A stretch of 64,000 nt of DNA from Superficieibacter sp. 1612_C1 (GCF_015234305.1 NZ_JADGMI010000002.1:1-64000), one strand, 5' to 3'. Positions 34,056-45,216 are shown, numbered from the stretch's first letter. Translations and numbers: made by a program. Notes: generated by a model not told the origin, from the letters alone.

Positions 34056-35489
34056 TTGAAGCGCTGGTCCATTTTCCCTCGTTCACTACGACAACTGGTT
34101 ATGCTGGCGTTTTTGCTGATCCTGCTGCCGCTACTGGTACTGGCATGGCAGGCGTGGCAAAGCCTGAACGCGCTTAGCGCGCAGGCCGCGCAGACCAACC
34201 GCACCACGTTGATTGACGCGCGTCGTAGCGAGGCGATGATCAATGCGGCGCTGGAGATGGAACGCAGCTATCGCCAGTATTGCGTGCTCGACGATCCTAC
34301 TCTGGCACGGGTGTATCAGGGGCAGCGTAAGCGCTACATCGACATGCTGGATGCCCACGCTGGTGTGCTACCGGATGACAAGCTCTACCAGGTTCTGCGT
34401 CAGGATCTCAACGCGCTGGCCCAGTTACAGTGTCTCAATAATGGCCCCACGACCCAATCCGCCCGCCAGTTAGAAGCCTTCGCCAGCGCCAATACCGATA
34501 TGGTGCAGGCCACGCGTGCCGTTGTCTTTTCTCGTGGTCAGCAGCTCCAGCAGGAAATCGCCGAACGCGGCCAGTTTTTTGGCTGGCAGGCGCTGCTCCT
34601 CTTTCTGGTTAGCCTGCTGATGGTGCTGCTATTTACCCGGATGATCATTGGACCGGTGAAAGGCATTGAGCGTATGATCAACCGTCTGGGAGAAGGCCGC
34701 TCGCTGGGCAACACCGTGGTGTTTCGCGGACCGCGCGAGCTACGCTCCGTGGGTCAACGCATTATCTGGCTAAGCGAACGCCTGTCATGGCTCGAAGCGC
34801 AACGTCACCAGTTTTTACGTCATCTCTCCCATGAATTGAAAACGCCGCTGGCCAGCATGCGTGAAGGCACCGAACTGTTAGCCGATCAGGTGGTTGGGCC
34901 GCTTACCGCAGAGCAGGTCGAAGTGGTGAATATCCTTGATGACAGTAGCCGTAACCTGCAAAAGCTAATTGAGCAATTGCTTGATTACAATCGTAAACTG
35001 GCGGACAGCGCCATCGAACTTGAGCATGTCGATCTTGCCCCGCTGGTCGACATGGTGATGTCGGCGCACAGTCTTCCGGCGCGGGCAAAAATGATGCAAA
35101 CCAGCGTCACGCTTGATGAACCCGCCTGCCTGGCAGAGCCGATGCTATTGATGAGCGTGCTGGATAATCTTTATTCGAATGCGGTGCACTATGGCAATGA
35201 ATCCGGTAACATTTACATTCGCAGTCAGCGCTATGATAACCGGGTGCGCATTGAAGTGAGTAATACCGGCACACCGATCCCGGATGCTGAAAAAGCGATG
35301 ATTTTCGAGCCGTTTTATCAGGGCAGCCATCAGCGTAAAGGCGCGGTTAAAGGCAGTGGACTGGGCCTGAGTATCGCCCGTGACTGTATTCGCAGGATGC
35401 ATGGCGAACTTCATCTCGTTGATGAAAGTACGGGCAACGTCTGTTTTCGCATCGAACTTCCCGTGTCGGGGCCGGACAACCTACAATGA
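34056..35489 (+). CDS. glrK: Sensor histidine kinase GlrK (QseE)
   Basis: Inner-membrane kinase for the response regulator GlrR. The 477 residues have helix 1 (LVMLAFLLILLPLLVLAW), a periplasmic sensor part, helix 2 (LLLFLVSLLMVLLFTRMII) with HAMP, an H-box (RHLSHELKTPLASMREG), and the ATPase boxes DNLYSNAVHYG and GSGLGLSIARD. The start is TTG at 34056 with GAGAG upstream, giving MKRWSIFPRSLRQ like E. coli; the longer frame would read back through the glmY terminator. It is the first gene of glrK-qseG-glrR. Confidence 0.95.
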   Translation: MKRWSIFPRSLRQLVMLAFLLILLPLLVLAWQAWQSLNALSAQAAQTNRTTLIDARRSEAMINAALEMERSYRQYCVLDDPTLARVYQGQRKRYIDMLDAHAGVLPDDKLYQVLRQDLNALAQLQCLNNGPTTQSARQLEAFASANTDMVQATRAVVFSRGQQLQQEIAERGQFFGWQALLLFLVSLLMVLLFTRMIIGPVKGIERMINRLGEGRSLGNTVVFRGPRELRSVGQRIIWLSERLSWLEAQRHQFLRHLSHELKTPLASMREGTELLADQVVGPLTAEQVEVVNILDDSSRNLQKLIEQLLDYNRKLADSAIELEHVDLAPLVDMVMSAHSLPARAKMMQTSVTLDEPACLAEPMLLMSVLDNLYSNAVHYGNESGNIYIRSQRYDNRVRIEVSNTGTPIPDAEKAMIFEPFYQGSHQRKGAVKGSGLGLSIARDCIRRMHGELHLVDESTGNVCFRIELPVSGPDNLQ

Positions 35490-35506
35490 ATATAAATCTG
35501 GTGAAT

Positions 35507-36244
35507 ATGTCACACATTCTGGCACGTCTTTATCATGCAGCTTTTCCCCGCCGTTTTTTGACGCTCCCTTTTTCCTGCCTGCTGCTGGCTGGTTGCTCCT
35601 CGCATTTACCGCACCGCGCGCTGGATAAAGCCGAGACCAAAATTCCCCAGAGTCAGGTTGCTGATTTTCTCTCAACTGACTGCGCAAACATCTGGGCGAC
35701 AAGCAATGCCGAAAGTGATAAAAATCCGCTTTACTGGCTGCGTGGCATTGACTGCGCGGAACGCCTTTCTCCTCAACAGGCGAGATCCGAGGCGCGAACC
35801 TATTCAGATGACACCTGGCAGGATGCTTTCCGGCGCGGGATCATGCTGGCTAATGCCAGAATCACCCCGGTTGAACGGCGGGACAGCGTGACCCGTCTGG
35901 ACGCCTTAAGCCCGCAAATTCCGGCGCAGGTGCGTCCGATGTATCAGCTCTGGCGCGACAGTCAGGCATTACAGTTGCAGCTTTCGGAGGAGCGTTACCG
36001 CTACAGTAAACTGCAACAGTCTACCGACGGGGAGCTGGATACCCTGCGCCAGCAGCAGCAGTTCTTACAAAGCCAACTCGATGCCACTACCCGCAAACTG
36101 GAGAGCCTGACCGATATCGAACGTCAGCTTTCCTCCCGTAAACCTGCGGGCAATTTCAGTTCAGACGCCAGCCATGCTGGCGATAAACCCGCCGAGCCTA
36201 AAGAGAATCAGCCTGCCGACGAGGATAGCCATGATAAGCCGTAA
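35507..36244 (+). CDS. qseG: QseG outer-membrane lipoprotein
   Basis: Lipoprotein of the GlrK/GlrR (QseE/QseF) system; formerly YfhG. A signal peptide ends in LLLAGCSS, then a domain with paired cysteines (STDCANIWA, GIDCAERL) and a C-terminal coiled coil (LQLQLSEERYRYSKLQQ and repeats of QQQ) follow. I use ATG 35507 (MSHILARLYHAAFPRR), which aligns with E. coli; ATG 35486, overlapping the glrK stop, is an alternative. It overlaps glrR by 14 bp. Confidence 0.88.
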   Translation: MSHILARLYHAAFPRRFLTLPFSCLLLAGCSSHLPHRALDKAETKIPQSQVADFLSTDCANIWATSNAESDKNPLYWLRGIDCAERLSPQQARSEARTYSDDTWQDAFRRGIMLANARITPVERRDSVTRLDALSPQIPAQVRPMYQLWRDSQALQLQLSEERYRYSKLQQSTDGELDTLRQQQQFLQSQLDATTRKLESLTDIERQLSSRKPAGNFSSDASHAGDKPAEPKENQPADEDSHDKP

Positions 36245-37568
36245 GCCTGCACACCTTTTACTGGTGGATGACGACCCCGGACTCCTAAAACTGCTGGGCA
36301 TGCGTCTGACCAGCGAGGGATTCAGCGTGGTGACGGCGGAAAGCGGCCAGGAAGGCTTACGCGTACTCAACCGCGAGAAAGTCGATCTGGTGATTAGCGA
36401 TCTGCGGATGGATGAGATGGACGGCATGCAGCTCTTCGCCGGCATTCAAAAGCTCCAGCCAGGCATGCCGGTGATTATTCTCACCGCCCACGGCTCGATT
36501 CCGGATGCGGTCGCCGCGACCCGACAGGGCGTTTTCAGTTTCCTGACCAAGCCGGTAGATAAAGACGCCCTCTATAAAGCGATTAACGATGCGCTGGAAC
36601 ACTCGGCACCAAATACTGACGAGCGTTGGCGGGAATCCATTGTCACCCGCAGTCCGGTGATGCTGCGCTTGCTGGAGCAGGCGCGAATGGTCGCCCAGTC
36701 AGACGTGAGCGTATTAATTAATGGTCAGAGCGGTACCGGGAAAGAGGTTTTCGCCCAGGCGATTCATAACGCCAGCCCGCGTAGTGGTCAGCCTTTTATC
36801 GCCATTAACTGCGGCGCGCTGCCGGAACAACTGCTTGAATCCGAGCTTTTCGGCCATGCGCGCGGGGCGTTTACCGGGGCGGTCAGTAACCGTGAAGGGC
36901 TGTTTCAGGCGGCAGAGGGGGGCACACTGTTTCTGGATGAAATTGGCGATATGCCGATTCCATTACAGGTCAAACTGCTGCGCGTGCTTCAGGAGCGCAA
37001 GGTTCGTCCGCTGGGCAGCAACCGCGATCTCGACATTGACGTGCGCATTATCTCTGCCACCCATCGCGACCTGCCAAAAGCAATGGCGCGCGGTGAGTTT
37101 CGTGAGGATCTCTTCTATCGCCTCAACGTGGTAAACCTTAAGATCCCAACGCTTGCTGCCCGTACCGAAGATATCCCGCTGCTGGCGAATCATCTGCTGC
37201 GGCTTTCAGCCGATCGGCATAAGCCTTTCGTGCGTGCTTTTTCCACCGATGCCATGAAGCGGCTCATGACGGCGAGCTGGCCGGGAAACGTGCGCCAGCT
37301 GGTCAACGTGATTGAACAGTGCGTGGCGCTCACCTCATCGCCGGTGATTAGCGATGCGCTGGTGGAGCAGGCGCTGGAGGGCGAAAACACGGCGCTGCCC
37401 ACCTTTGCCGATGCGCGTAACCAGTTCGAACTCAACTACCTGCGCAAGCTGCTGCAAATCACCAAAGGTAACGTCACGCATGCGGCGCGGATGGCAGGGC
37501 GTAACCGCACCGAATTTTATAAACTGCTTTCGCGTCATGAACTGGATGCTAACGACTTTAAAGAGTAA
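36231..37568 (+). CDS. glrR: Response regulator GlrR (QseF)
   Basis: NtrC-type activator of sigma-54 promoters, here for glmY upstream. The 445 residues have a receiver ([15 protein letters not shown]; phosphoacceptor in [12 protein letters not shown]), an AAA+ domain with Walker A GQSGTGKE, the sigma-54 contact loop GAFTGA and Walker [14 protein letters not shown], and a Fis-type helix-turn-helix at the end ([20 protein letters not shown]). The start at ATG 36231 lies inside the end of qseG. glnB follows after 84 nt. Confidence 0.96.
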   Translation: MISRKPAHLLLVDDDPGLLKLLGMRLTSEGFSVVTAESGQEGLRVLNREKVDLVISDLRMDEMDGMQLFAGIQKLQPGMPVIILTAHGSIPDAVAATRQGVFSFLTKPVDKDALYKAINDALEHSAPNTDERWRESIVTRSPVMLRLLEQARMVAQSDVSVLINGQSGTGKEVFAQAIHNASPRSGQPFIAINCGALPEQLLESELFGHARGAFTGAVSNREGLFQAAEGGTLFLDEIGDMPIPLQVKLLRVLQERKVRPLGSNRDLDIDVRIISATHRDLPKAMARGEFREDLFYRLNVVNLKIPTLAARTEDIPLLANHLLRLSADRHKPFVRAFSTDAMKRLMTASWPGNVRQLVNVIEQCVALTSSPVISDALVEQALEGENTALPTFADARNQFELNYLRKLLQITKGNVTHAARMAGRNRTEFYKLLSRHELDANDFKE

Positions 37569-37598
37569 TTTGTCGCGCCTTCCGGGACTGAGATATGA

Positions 37599-37991
<393 letters not shown>

Positions 37992-38054
37992 CAGGTGGCC
38001 TGCTGGACGGCGAGAGTAAGCGTCAACCAACTCACTCTCGCTCCGGAGCACTAT

Positions 38055-38150
38055 GCCGGGTGGCGGCTGCGCCTTACCCGGCCTACAAAATCTGCCATAT
38101 CAACGAGTTGCACGTAACCCGTAGGCCCGGTAAGCGCAGCGCCACCGGGC
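38055..38150. repeat. Inverted REP pair between glnB and dtpC
   Basis: REP units 38055-38086 (GCCGGGTGGCGG...GCCTAC) and 38121-38150 (GTAGGCCCGGTAAGCGCA...GCCACCGGGC) face each other across a 34-bp linker. The pair marks the left edge of the dtpC-cad cassette. Confidence 0.9.
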
Positions 38151-38165
38151 ATAGCCACGCCGCAG

Positions 38166-39611
38166 CTACTGGCAGCGAACCCGCACCGCACGGCCCCCTA
38201 GCCAGCGGATGCCAACGATCGCAATCATCAATCCCACGCAGACCAGCGTCCATTCTCCCATCTGGCAGAAAAAGCGTCCGTAAGCGGCCACTGCAACATC
38301 GCTGATTTGCGATTCGGTGGTTTGTTGGGCGACGATTCCGGCCAGCCAGTTGGCGACTGCGCCGGTGGCCAGCATATAAATCCCGGTCAGCACCCCTGTC
38401 ACGCCGGGCAGATTAAGCCGGGTGATCTGCGCCATCGCCACCGGATCGATAAACAGCTCGGCAAATCCCATTAGCGCCAGTCCGGTAATCATCAACCCCA
38501 TTGATGCCTGTCCGTGCAGCTGAGCGCTATGGGCATTCAGGGCCAGCAGCAGGAAACCCGCGCTCATCAGCACCAACCCGACCGCAAATTTCAGCCACAC
38601 GCGAAGCACCGAGGTCTGAGGGCTGACCAGCCATGCCAGAACGACGCCTGCGACCATCACCGCCACCGCATTCACCGACTGAAACAGCGCCGTTGGCACC
38701 TCAAAACTCAGCCAGTGACGATTCACAAAGCGATCGATAAACAAACTAATCGAACTGCCACCCTGCTGGGCCAGCACCCAGAACAGCGTCCCGGTCAACA
38801 TCAGCAGAACGATTTGCCACAGCGCGCGTTGGTGCTGAGGAAACCTGAACATAATGCGCGCCACGATCCCGGCGGCGACAGCGCTTGCCAGCATCAGCAA
38901 ATAACCAGCCGCATCGTATTTTAGCAGCAGGGTAAACAACAGCGGCGCGATGCACAGCGCCAGCAGCAGCCAGCTCCAGACCGGCAGGGAAAATTTAACC
39001 GTTCGCAGCGCCGGGCGATTAACATGTTGCGTATGGCGAAAATGGCGATGACCGCTAATAAAGACCATCAGGCCAATGAACATGCCAATGCCTGCCAGCG
39101 CAAAGCCGGTGTGCCAGCCGTACCATTGCGCCGCCAGCCCGCAGGCGATAGGGGCTGCGATGGAGCCGATATTCCCGGCTGCGTAGAGCAGGGAAAATCC
39201 ACCGTCGCGTCGGGGATCGTCCGGGGCGTAAAGCTCGCCCAGCAGACAGCTAATATTGGATTTAAACAGGCCGTAGCCACAGATAATAATCGCCAGCGCG
39301 AGATACAAACTCTGCGCGGAATTTGAGCCTAACCCCAGCACGATATGGCCGAGCGTCATCAGCAGTGCGCCAGCGATAACCGCCGTGCGATTGCCGAGCA
39401 GGCGGTCGGCAAGCCAGCCGCCGAGAATGGGAGTGACATAAACCAGAGAAGCGTAAGCGCTGAAGAGATCGATGGCATGGCTATCATTAAAGCCAAGCTG
39501 ATGGGTAAGATAAAGGATAAGCAGGGCACGCATGCCGTAAAAGCTGAAGTATTCCCAAATTTGAATCGCCACGATGTAATAAATCGCGCGCGGTTGTGAG
39601 GGTGTTTTCAT
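38166..39611 (-). CDS. dtpC: Dipeptide/tripeptide permease DtpC (YjdL)
   Basis: Proton-coupled oligopeptide transporter of the POT/PTR family (481 residues, about 14 hydrophobic segments). The family loop [17 protein letters not shown] and the [12 protein letters not shown] motif are at the N-terminus, and [11 protein letters not shown] is in the second half. It is closest to E. coli YjdL/DtpC, which prefers lysine-containing dipeptides and is also next to cadA there. The last 20 residues diverge from E. coli. It lies downstream of cadA on the same strand and may supply lysine for decarboxylation. Confidence 0.92.
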   Translation of the reverse strand: MKTPSQPRAIYYIVAIQIWEYFSFYGMRALLILYLTHQLGFNDSHAIDLFSAYASLVYVTPILGGWLADRLLGNRTAVIAGALLMTLGHIVLGLGSNSAQSLYLALAIIICGYGLFKSNISCLLGELYAPDDPRRDGGFSLLYAAGNIGSIAAPIACGLAAQWYGWHTGFALAGIGMFIGLMVFISGHRHFRHTQHVNRPALRTVKFSLPVWSWLLLALCIAPLLFTLLLKYDAAGYLLMLASAVAAGIVARIMFRFPQHQRALWQIVLLMLTGTLFWVLAQQGGSSISLFIDRFVNRHWLSFEVPTALFQSVNAVAVMVAGVVLAWLVSPQTSVLRVWLKFAVGLVLMSAGFLLLALNAHSAQLHGQASMGLMITGLALMGFAELFIDPVAMAQITRLNLPGVTGVLTGIYMLATGAVANWLAGIVAQQTTESQISDVAVAAYGRFFCQMGEWTLVCVGLMIAIVGIRWLGGRAVRVRCQ

Positions 39612-39749
39612 GTCGATTCCTTGTACTTTGAAAAAACGAGGCGGTTGATAACAAACCGTCCGTGGAACACGGGGCGACCACCGGATGGGTCCTCCCTCCG
39701 GGAACCCAATCCCGGTGCTTCCCCTGACAGTCCACTTTGTCAGCGGTCT

Positions 39750-39777
39750 GAAGGGAAGCGGCAGACCGCTTCCCTTC
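39750..39777 (-). terminator. Stem-loop after cadA
   Basis: A perfect 12-bp inverted repeat (GAAGGGAAGCGG / CCGCTTCCCTTC) with a 4-nt loop follows the cadA stop by 10 nt. There is no T-run on the minus strand, so it may be a 3' stability hairpin or a Rho-assisted end, with some readthrough into dtpC. Confidence 0.6.
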
Positions 39778-39787
39778 TGGTTTCAAC

Positions 39788-41938
39788 TTACTTGTTATTC
39801 TCTTTCAGCACTTTAACGGTATAGCGACCATCCGCCTGACGGTAGGCACCGTGAATATCGGTTTCGAAGCCCGGATAATGCGCGCCGATTTCGCAGAGCA
39901 TTTGCAGGAACTCCAGCACCGGACGGCTGGCATCGGTGATCATCTCACCCGGCATCACCAGCGGAACACCCGGAGGATAGGGGAGGATCATGTTGGCGTT
40001 AACGCGACCCACCATCTCTTCGAGATACACCTCTTCGGTTTCACCGTGCAGCTCTTTCTGGAACGCGACATACGGCGTCATTTCCATTGACGGCAGCACT
40101 TCAAACGCGCGGAACATCAGGTCCGGCAGATCATGGTGCGCAATCAGTTTATGAATATTCTGCGCCAGGTCCTGAATACGCATATTTTCATAAAACTCCG
40201 GCGCTTCCTGATACAGCGAAGGCAGGATATTTTTCACCCGCAGGTTCAGGTCGAACGCGCGTTTAAATTCGGTCAGCGCACGCAGCAGGCTCAGCGCTTT
40301 GGTTTTATCGATACCGATGCTGAACAGGAACAGCAGGTTGTACGGACCGGTTTTTTCCACGATGATGCCGCGCTCGTCGAGATACTTGGCGACCAGACTT
40401 GCCGGAATACCAAAGTCATCCATGGTGCCGTCTTTCTTCATACCCGGCATCAGAATGGTGACTTTGATCGGGTCAAGGTACATGTGTTCGTTATCGATGT
40501 TTTTGAAACCGTGCCACGCGCTGTCAGAACGCAGCGGCCAGCACTCCGGGCCATCAATATGTTCCGGCTGCCAGACATCAAAGAACCAGCCGTCGGATTC
40601 GCCTTTCAGGCGTTTGATCTCTTTACGGAACTTAATTGCTCGCTCAATAGAACCGTTGATCAGACGCTTACCGGCATTACCCTTCATCATTGCCGCTGCG
40701 GTCTCGGTAGAGGCCACGATGCCGTAATGCGGAGAGGTGGTGGTATGCATCATAAAGGCTTCGTTGAAGGTCTCTTCGTTGACATCACCTTTCACGTGGA
40801 TCATGGATGCCTGCGAGAACGCCGCCAGCAGTTTGTGCGTGGACTGGGTTTCATAGATCACCTTGCCTTCAACGCGACCGCCGCTCATCCCGCACTTACC
40901 GGCATAGATCGGGGAGAAGTTGGTATAAGGCACCCAGGCAGAGTCAAAGTGGATGGATTTCACATCCAGCGTTTTCTTGATGTAGTCGGTGTTATACAGC
41001 AGGCCGTCATAGGTCGAGTTGGTGATCACCGCATGCACCGGCCAGGTGGCGTTCGGCGTCTCTTTTACGCGTTTTTCAATGGTGGCACGCTGGAATTCAC
41101 TCTGCGGAATACCACCGAGGATGCCGTAGGCGTTACGGGTCGGACGGAAGTAAATCGGCGTAATATCGCTCATCATCATCAGATGGGTCAGCGATTTGTG
41201 GCAGTTACGGTCAATCAGTACCGTGCTGCCCGCCGGTGCCGAGTACATGCCGACGATTTTGTTGGCGGTGGAGGTGCCGTTGGTCACCATGTAGCTACGC
41301 TCGGCGTTAAACACGCGGGCGATATACTCTTCAGCCTCTTTATGCGGACCGGTGTGATCCAGCAGAGAACCCAGCTCAGAGACAGAAATCGACACGTCCG
41401 ATTTCATGGTATTCGGGCCGAAGAAATCGTAAAAGATGCTGCCGACCGGGCTTTTCTGGAACGCGGTACCACCCATGTGGCCCGGCGTACAGAAGGTGTA
41501 TTTACCTTCGCGAACGTATTTGAACAGCGCTTTGGTCAGCGGCGGCAGAATGGTGTCGATGTATTCATCGGTATTCTGACGAATTTTCGCCGCGATATCG
41601 GCTGCTGCGCCGAGGGCATATTCGAAGAAACGAACCTGCATGCGCAGATCGTTCAGGCTAACGTCCAGCGTGGAATAGCTATTAGCGAAAGCATAAACCG
41701 GCATGTACTCGTTCAGCGCGCTGATCTCTTCGCACAGTTCGAGATTGTATTTATCCCAGTCAAAAATCACACCGCAAAGGCGGGCATTATTTTCAATCAG
41801 TTTCAGTAAATCTTCGCGGTCGTTCGGATAAACGATGCGGAAGTTCAGGCTTTCCAGCGCAAGGTGCAGTTCACGGATAGGCTCTTCTTTGAAATAGACA
41901 CCCATGTGATTCATGATGGCAATAACGTTCATAGACAT
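39788..41938 (-). CDS. cadA: Inducible lysine decarboxylase
   Basis: PLP enzyme that converts lysine to cadaverine and CO2, consuming a cytoplasmic proton under acid stress. The 716 residues have an N-terminal wing (receiver-like, DVSLNDLRMQVRFFEYALG), the PLP lysine in ETQSTHKLLAAFSQ, and a C-terminal domain with PYPPGVPLVMPGE. E. coli starts at the second ATG (41932, MNVIAIMNHMG). Here the first ATG at 41938 has better spacing from GGAAT, so either may be used. It lies 81 nt after cadB in the cadBA operon. Confidence 0.97.
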   Translation of the reverse strand: MSMNVIAIMNHMGVYFKEEPIRELHLALESLNFRIVYPNDREDLLKLIENNARLCGVIFDWDKYNLELCEEISALNEYMPVYAFANSYSTLDVSLNDLRMQVRFFEYALGAAADIAAKIRQNTDEYIDTILPPLTKALFKYVREGKYTFCTPGHMGGTAFQKSPVGSIFYDFFGPNTMKSDVSISVSELGSLLDHTGPHKEAEEYIARVFNAERSYMVTNGTSTANKIVGMYSAPAGSTVLIDRNCHKSLTHLMMMSDITPIYFRPTRNAYGILGGIPQSEFQRATIEKRVKETPNATWPVHAVITNSTYDGLLYNTDYIKKTLDVKSIHFDSAWVPYTNFSPIYAGKCGMSGGRVEGKVIYETQSTHKLLAAFSQASMIHVKGDVNEETFNEAFMMHTTTSPHYGIVASTETAAAMMKGNAGKRLINGSIERAIKFRKEIKRLKGESDGWFFDVWQPEHIDGPECWPLRSDSAWHGFKNIDNEHMYLDPIKVTILMPGMKKDGTMDDFGIPASLVAKYLDERGIIVEKTGPYNLLFLFSIGIDKTKALSLLRALTEFKRAFDLNLRVKNILPSLYQEAPEFYENMRIQDLAQNIHKLIAHHDLPDLMFRAFEVLPSMEMTPYVAFQKELHGETEEVYLEEMVGRVNANMILPYPPGVPLVMPGEMITDASRPVLEFLQMLCEIGAHYPGFETDIHGAYRQADGRYTVKVLKENNK

Positions 41939-42019
41939 AGTCTTATTCCAGATAAAGGAGGCCCTTCCCGCGACAATGTGGCAGGTGAAGAGAAGAGCCT
42001 TGAAATTAGGGAGTAGTGA

Positions 42020-43345
42020 TTAAAGTGCTTCGGCAGTACCGTCTTCGCTGTTCTGGCGCTGGTGCATTTTGCGACCGTAGAACATCAGGATAATCAGGCT
42101 GACGATAAAGGTGCCGGACAGTTCGAAGGAGCTGGCACCCATCAGGGCGATGAAGCAGAACGCGCAGCCGAGAACCGAACAGACCAGACTTACCGCATTG
42201 CGAACGTTGATGCCTTCAAAGCGGATCAGGTCAACGCAGGAGTAGAAGTAAGGCAGCATGGTCAGCAGCACCGCGATCCCGGTCAGTTCGCCGAACAGGT
42301 CGGACGCTTTACCACCGTTGGAGTTCATGATGGTGATGATGATCATCAGACCAGTCATTTTCAGCGCGGCCAGCAGCAGACCTTTCTTCGGAATGCCGTT
42401 TTTATCCAGTTCGCCGTACACTTTCGGGAAGTTACCGTCGTTGGCGGCGCGAACACCTGCCTGACCGACCAGCATCATCCAGGAACCCAGCGAGGTCAGG
42501 CACGCAAAGGCGGTGAATGCAGAGACCAGCGGCGCAGCCCAGTTGCCCAGAATGGTAGAGGCGCTAAGCGCGAACGGTGCACCCGACGCGGCCATCTGCG
42601 ATGCCGGATACATACCGGTCATCACCTGAGTTGCGGCAACATAGACGATACCGGCCAGTGCGGTTCCCAGAATGGTCGCCAGCGGTACGGTACGTTTCGG
42701 GTTTTTCACCATCCCGGTGCTGACGGCGGCGGATTCCACACCGACGAACGCCCACAGGCACAGCAGAATACTTTTAATCACGGCATGCGGATCGGTGGTG
42801 GTAGAGGTGTTCCAGTTCGCGTGATAGGTAGCGATATCGAACCAGTGCCAGCCTACAACCGCGGTCAGCACGACCGGGATCAGCACGAGGAACAGGCCAA
42901 TGGTGGTCAACCGGCTTACCCAGGTTCCGCCCAGCATATTGATAAAGGTAAAGAACCAGACGATAGCAATACAGGCGATCCCGGCAGGAATCGGATTATT
43001 TAAAATCGGGAAATAGGTTGAAAGATAGGAAACGGCGGTAATGCCGATGGCCAGGTTACCAATCCAGTTTGCGTGGTAATAAAGTACGCCGGTCTGGAAA
43101 CCGAAGGCCGGAGATAATTCACCAGCGTATGCAATCGGGCCACCCTGTTGCGGGTTTTTAGTCGCCAGTCGGGCATAGACATAAGCCAGAGACATCGCGC
43201 CGATAATAGATATTACCCAACCCCAAATGGCAATGCCTCCGATGCTGGCGAGGTTCGCGGGTAATAAGGCAATCCCACTCCCCATCATATTACCGGCAAC
43301 CACACCGGTACAGGCAAATAGCCCGATTTTTTTAGCAGAACTCAT
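42020..43345 (-). CDS. cadB: Lysine/cadaverine antiporter CadB
   Basis: Inner-membrane APC-family exchanger that brings lysine in and takes cadaverine out (441 residues, about 12 helices). The N-terminal segment GLFACTGVVAGNMMGSGIALLP is the substrate-binding unwound helix of the family. ATG 43345 follows AGGAGATATAAAC. It is first in the cadBA operon, downstream of the 362-bp control region. Confidence 0.97.
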   Translation of the reverse strand: MSSAKKIGLFACTGVVAGNMMGSGIALLPANLASIGGIAIWGWVISIIGAMSLAYVYARLATKNPQQGGPIAYAGELSPAFGFQTGVLYYHANWIGNLAIGITAVSYLSTYFPILNNPIPAGIACIAIVWFFTFINMLGGTWVSRLTTIGLFLVLIPVVLTAVVGWHWFDIATYHANWNTSTTTDPHAVIKSILLCLWAFVGVESAAVSTGMVKNPKRTVPLATILGTALAGIVYVAATQVMTGMYPASQMAASGAPFALSASTILGNWAAPLVSAFTAFACLTSLGSWMMLVGQAGVRAANDGNFPKVYGELDKNGIPKKGLLLAALKMTGLMIIITIMNSNGGKASDLFGELTGIAVLLTMLPYFYSCVDLIRFEGINVRNAVSLVCSVLGCAFCFIALMGASSFELSGTFIVSLIILMFYGRKMHQRQNSEDGTAEAL

Positions 43346-43707
43346 GTTTATATCTCCTCAGCGGTATTTTGAGAACCGGATCGGTGAATCATAAATAATC
43401 ATTGACCCGTCCAACTGCCGACAAGATTACTGAGCAGGCTAAGTAAAGTCCTAAAGTAAAAGTGAAATAAACACAAACATCGTAAAAGTGATAACTTGAG
43501 CTTTTTCAGGTAACAGGAAAAAGATAAACAAAACTGTCAGGAAAAGATAAACATTCTTTATTTACAGAGAGTTGTGAGGTGCGTTGCAGGCGGAATTTGT
43601 GTTGCAAAAATTAACATTGAATATTTTTAATAACATCTTTATTACGTTTTACTGGCATCAGTTAAACTATTTTTTTCACTGATGCCAGCTTTTGCATTAT
43701 TCTTTCA
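43346..43707 (-). promoter_or_regulatory. cadBA control region
   Basis: A 362-bp A+T-rich interval between cadC and cadB with no supported gene. By position it is the CadC-dependent Pcad promoter region, which in E. coli has two CadC sites and is silenced by H-NS. I could not assign the exact CadC sites from sequence alone. Confidence 0.7.
43652..43688 (-). terminator. Inverted repeat after cadC
   Basis: A perfect 11-bp repeat (CTGGCATCAGT / ACTGATGCCAG) with a 15-nt A/T loop lies 20 nt beyond the cadC stop. It could end the cadC transcript or be a protein site within the Pcad region; it lacks a strong T-run. Confidence 0.5.
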
Positions 43708-45216
43708 TTATTCTTTCGCAAGAAAAACCTTAAGGTAGGGCACAACTTTGTCTATGGACGTCTGAAATATGCCATTTTCAATCCAGTACAAGGTATTTTC
43801 GCCGGGGCGCAAATTAAACGCGGTGAGATAGGCATCTGCCGCCAGGCGATTTTCACCTTTCATCTCGTATACCTTCCCTAACAGTACATAGTTCAGCCAT
43901 GACATCTCCAGCGCAATGCTTTTATTGATGGCATCATAGGCGTCATCGACATCGCCTTTACCCAGCAGATAAATAGTTTGCACTTTATAAAACAGAGAGG
44001 TTTGCTGAATACCAGGAATTTGCGCTAACTTTTTCAGTTCTGCATTTAACGTCGCCATTTGTTGCGGGTCGAACGTCTGCTGAGATTGACGCAGGACATC
44101 CACCAGCACTTTGCCTTCCTGGGCATAGGTGAACTCAGGAGACTGTTTAATGAGGGTGTCCAGAAGCGCACTGGCTTTATTCAGCGATTGTACATCGCCG
44201 CTAAAAGCCAGCTGACGCGCCTCATATAAACGGGACAATGACGTGGGCTGCGGAACGCGGAACTGGGCGAGTTGCGCCTGCATGCGCTCAGGCCAGGGCT
44301 GCGTCAGGACATCCGACAGACTGTTAAACAGATCGTCCTGGATGGCGATCTGGTTGGTGTCGGTAATGAAATAACGCTTATCCAGCATGGTTGAACCGTC
44401 AGCGTTATCCAGCAGAAGTACCGACATAAAGCACTGCTGGGCGCGATAATGGCGCTGGTTAACAAAGCGGATGGTCAGCGTTTTTCCGGAACTGCTGGGT
44501 TCGTTGACGCTGTAGTTGGTTTTGTCATGCACCATATAGGTGGAGAAGGTGTTGAGCGACGTGGTGATAAGCCCACCAAGTCCAATGGCATAGGACTTCT
44601 GCGAAACCCAGTTATTACAGGAGTTGCCGCCGTCAAAACGTACATCGATATCGCGGGGATTCAGCAACAGCCGCGATTTTGTCACCGCCGGCGTGTGATG
44701 AATGACCGACATCAAAATCAGCGCCATCAGCGCGCTCAGCGAGAGCAGGAATAAAAGCCAGGTGCCGATACGGGATTTTCTCGTTTTCACCGGGGGAAGG
44801 GGCGCGGTTGGCGCGGGCACGGGCGCGGCAGGCAATTCATCAGGCGCGGCGGGGGCCGGAACTGGCGGAAACGAGTTCGCGATTTCCGAATCGTCGGGCC
44901 AGACCACCGAGGCGGTCAGTTTATAACCCCGCTTGGGGACGGTGACGATATATTCGGGACTGTATTCATCGCCATCGCGCAGCGATTTGCGAAGCTCGGA
45001 AATACTCTGGGTGACAACGTGGTTGGTGACAATCGTCCGCATCCATACGTTATCAATAATATTATCGCGGCTGAGGACTTCATCCGGGTGCTGAGCGAAG
45101 TACATGAGAAGGTCGATCAAACGTGGTTCGAGGGTAATCTGACGTCCCTGACGACTGATTTGATTAACCGAAGGCGTGACCAGCCATTCCCCGACGCGGA
45201 CAACAGATTGCTGCAT
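43708..45216 (-). CDS. cadC: Transcriptional activator CadC
   Basis: Membrane-integrated one-component regulator that activates cadBA at low pH with lysine (502 residues). The N-terminal OmpR-type winged helix (residues 1-110) ends YIVTVPKRGYKLTA. A proline/alanine-rich linker (about 122-153) follows, then one membrane helix (WLLFLLSLSALMALILMSVI) and a periplasmic sensor domain. Two cysteines, in GGNSCNNW and AQQCFMS, match the regulatory disulfide pair of E. coli. The linker is longer and more proline-rich than I remember for E. coli. Confidence 0.95.
   Translation of the reverse strand: MQQSVVRVGEWLVTPSVNQISRQGRQITLEPRLIDLLMYFAQHPDEVLSRDNIIDNVWMRTIVTNHVVTQSISELRKSLRDGDEYSPEYIVTVPKRGYKLTASVVWPDDSEIANSFPPVPAPAAPDELPAAPVPAPTAPLPPVKTRKSRIGTWLLFLLSLSALMALILMSVIHHTPAVTKSRLLLNPRDIDVRFDGGNSCNNWVSQKSYAIGLGGLITTSLNTFSTYMVHDKTNYSVNEPSSSGKTLTIRFVNQRHYRAQQCFMSVLLLDNADGSTMLDKRYFITDTNQIAIQDDLFNSLSDVLTQPWPERMQAQLAQFRVPQPTSLSRLYEARQLAFSGDVQSLNKASALLDTLIKQSPEFTYAQEGKVLVDVLRQSQQTFDPQQMATLNAELKKLAQIPGIQQTSLFYKVQTIYLLGKGDVDDAYDAINKSIALEMSWLNYVLLGKVYEMKGENRLAADAYLTAFNLRPGENTLYWIENGIFQTSIDKVVPYLKVFLAKE

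Noticed and set aside
38060-38305. An 81-codon plus-strand frame after glnB
   Set aside because: It consists of the REP pair plus the antisense end of dtpC.
40133-41809. A 558-codon open frame on the plus strand opposite cadA
   Set aside because: It is the mirror of a conserved gene with strong codon bias. It lacks a ribosome-binding site and shows histidine- and arginine-rich antisense composition.
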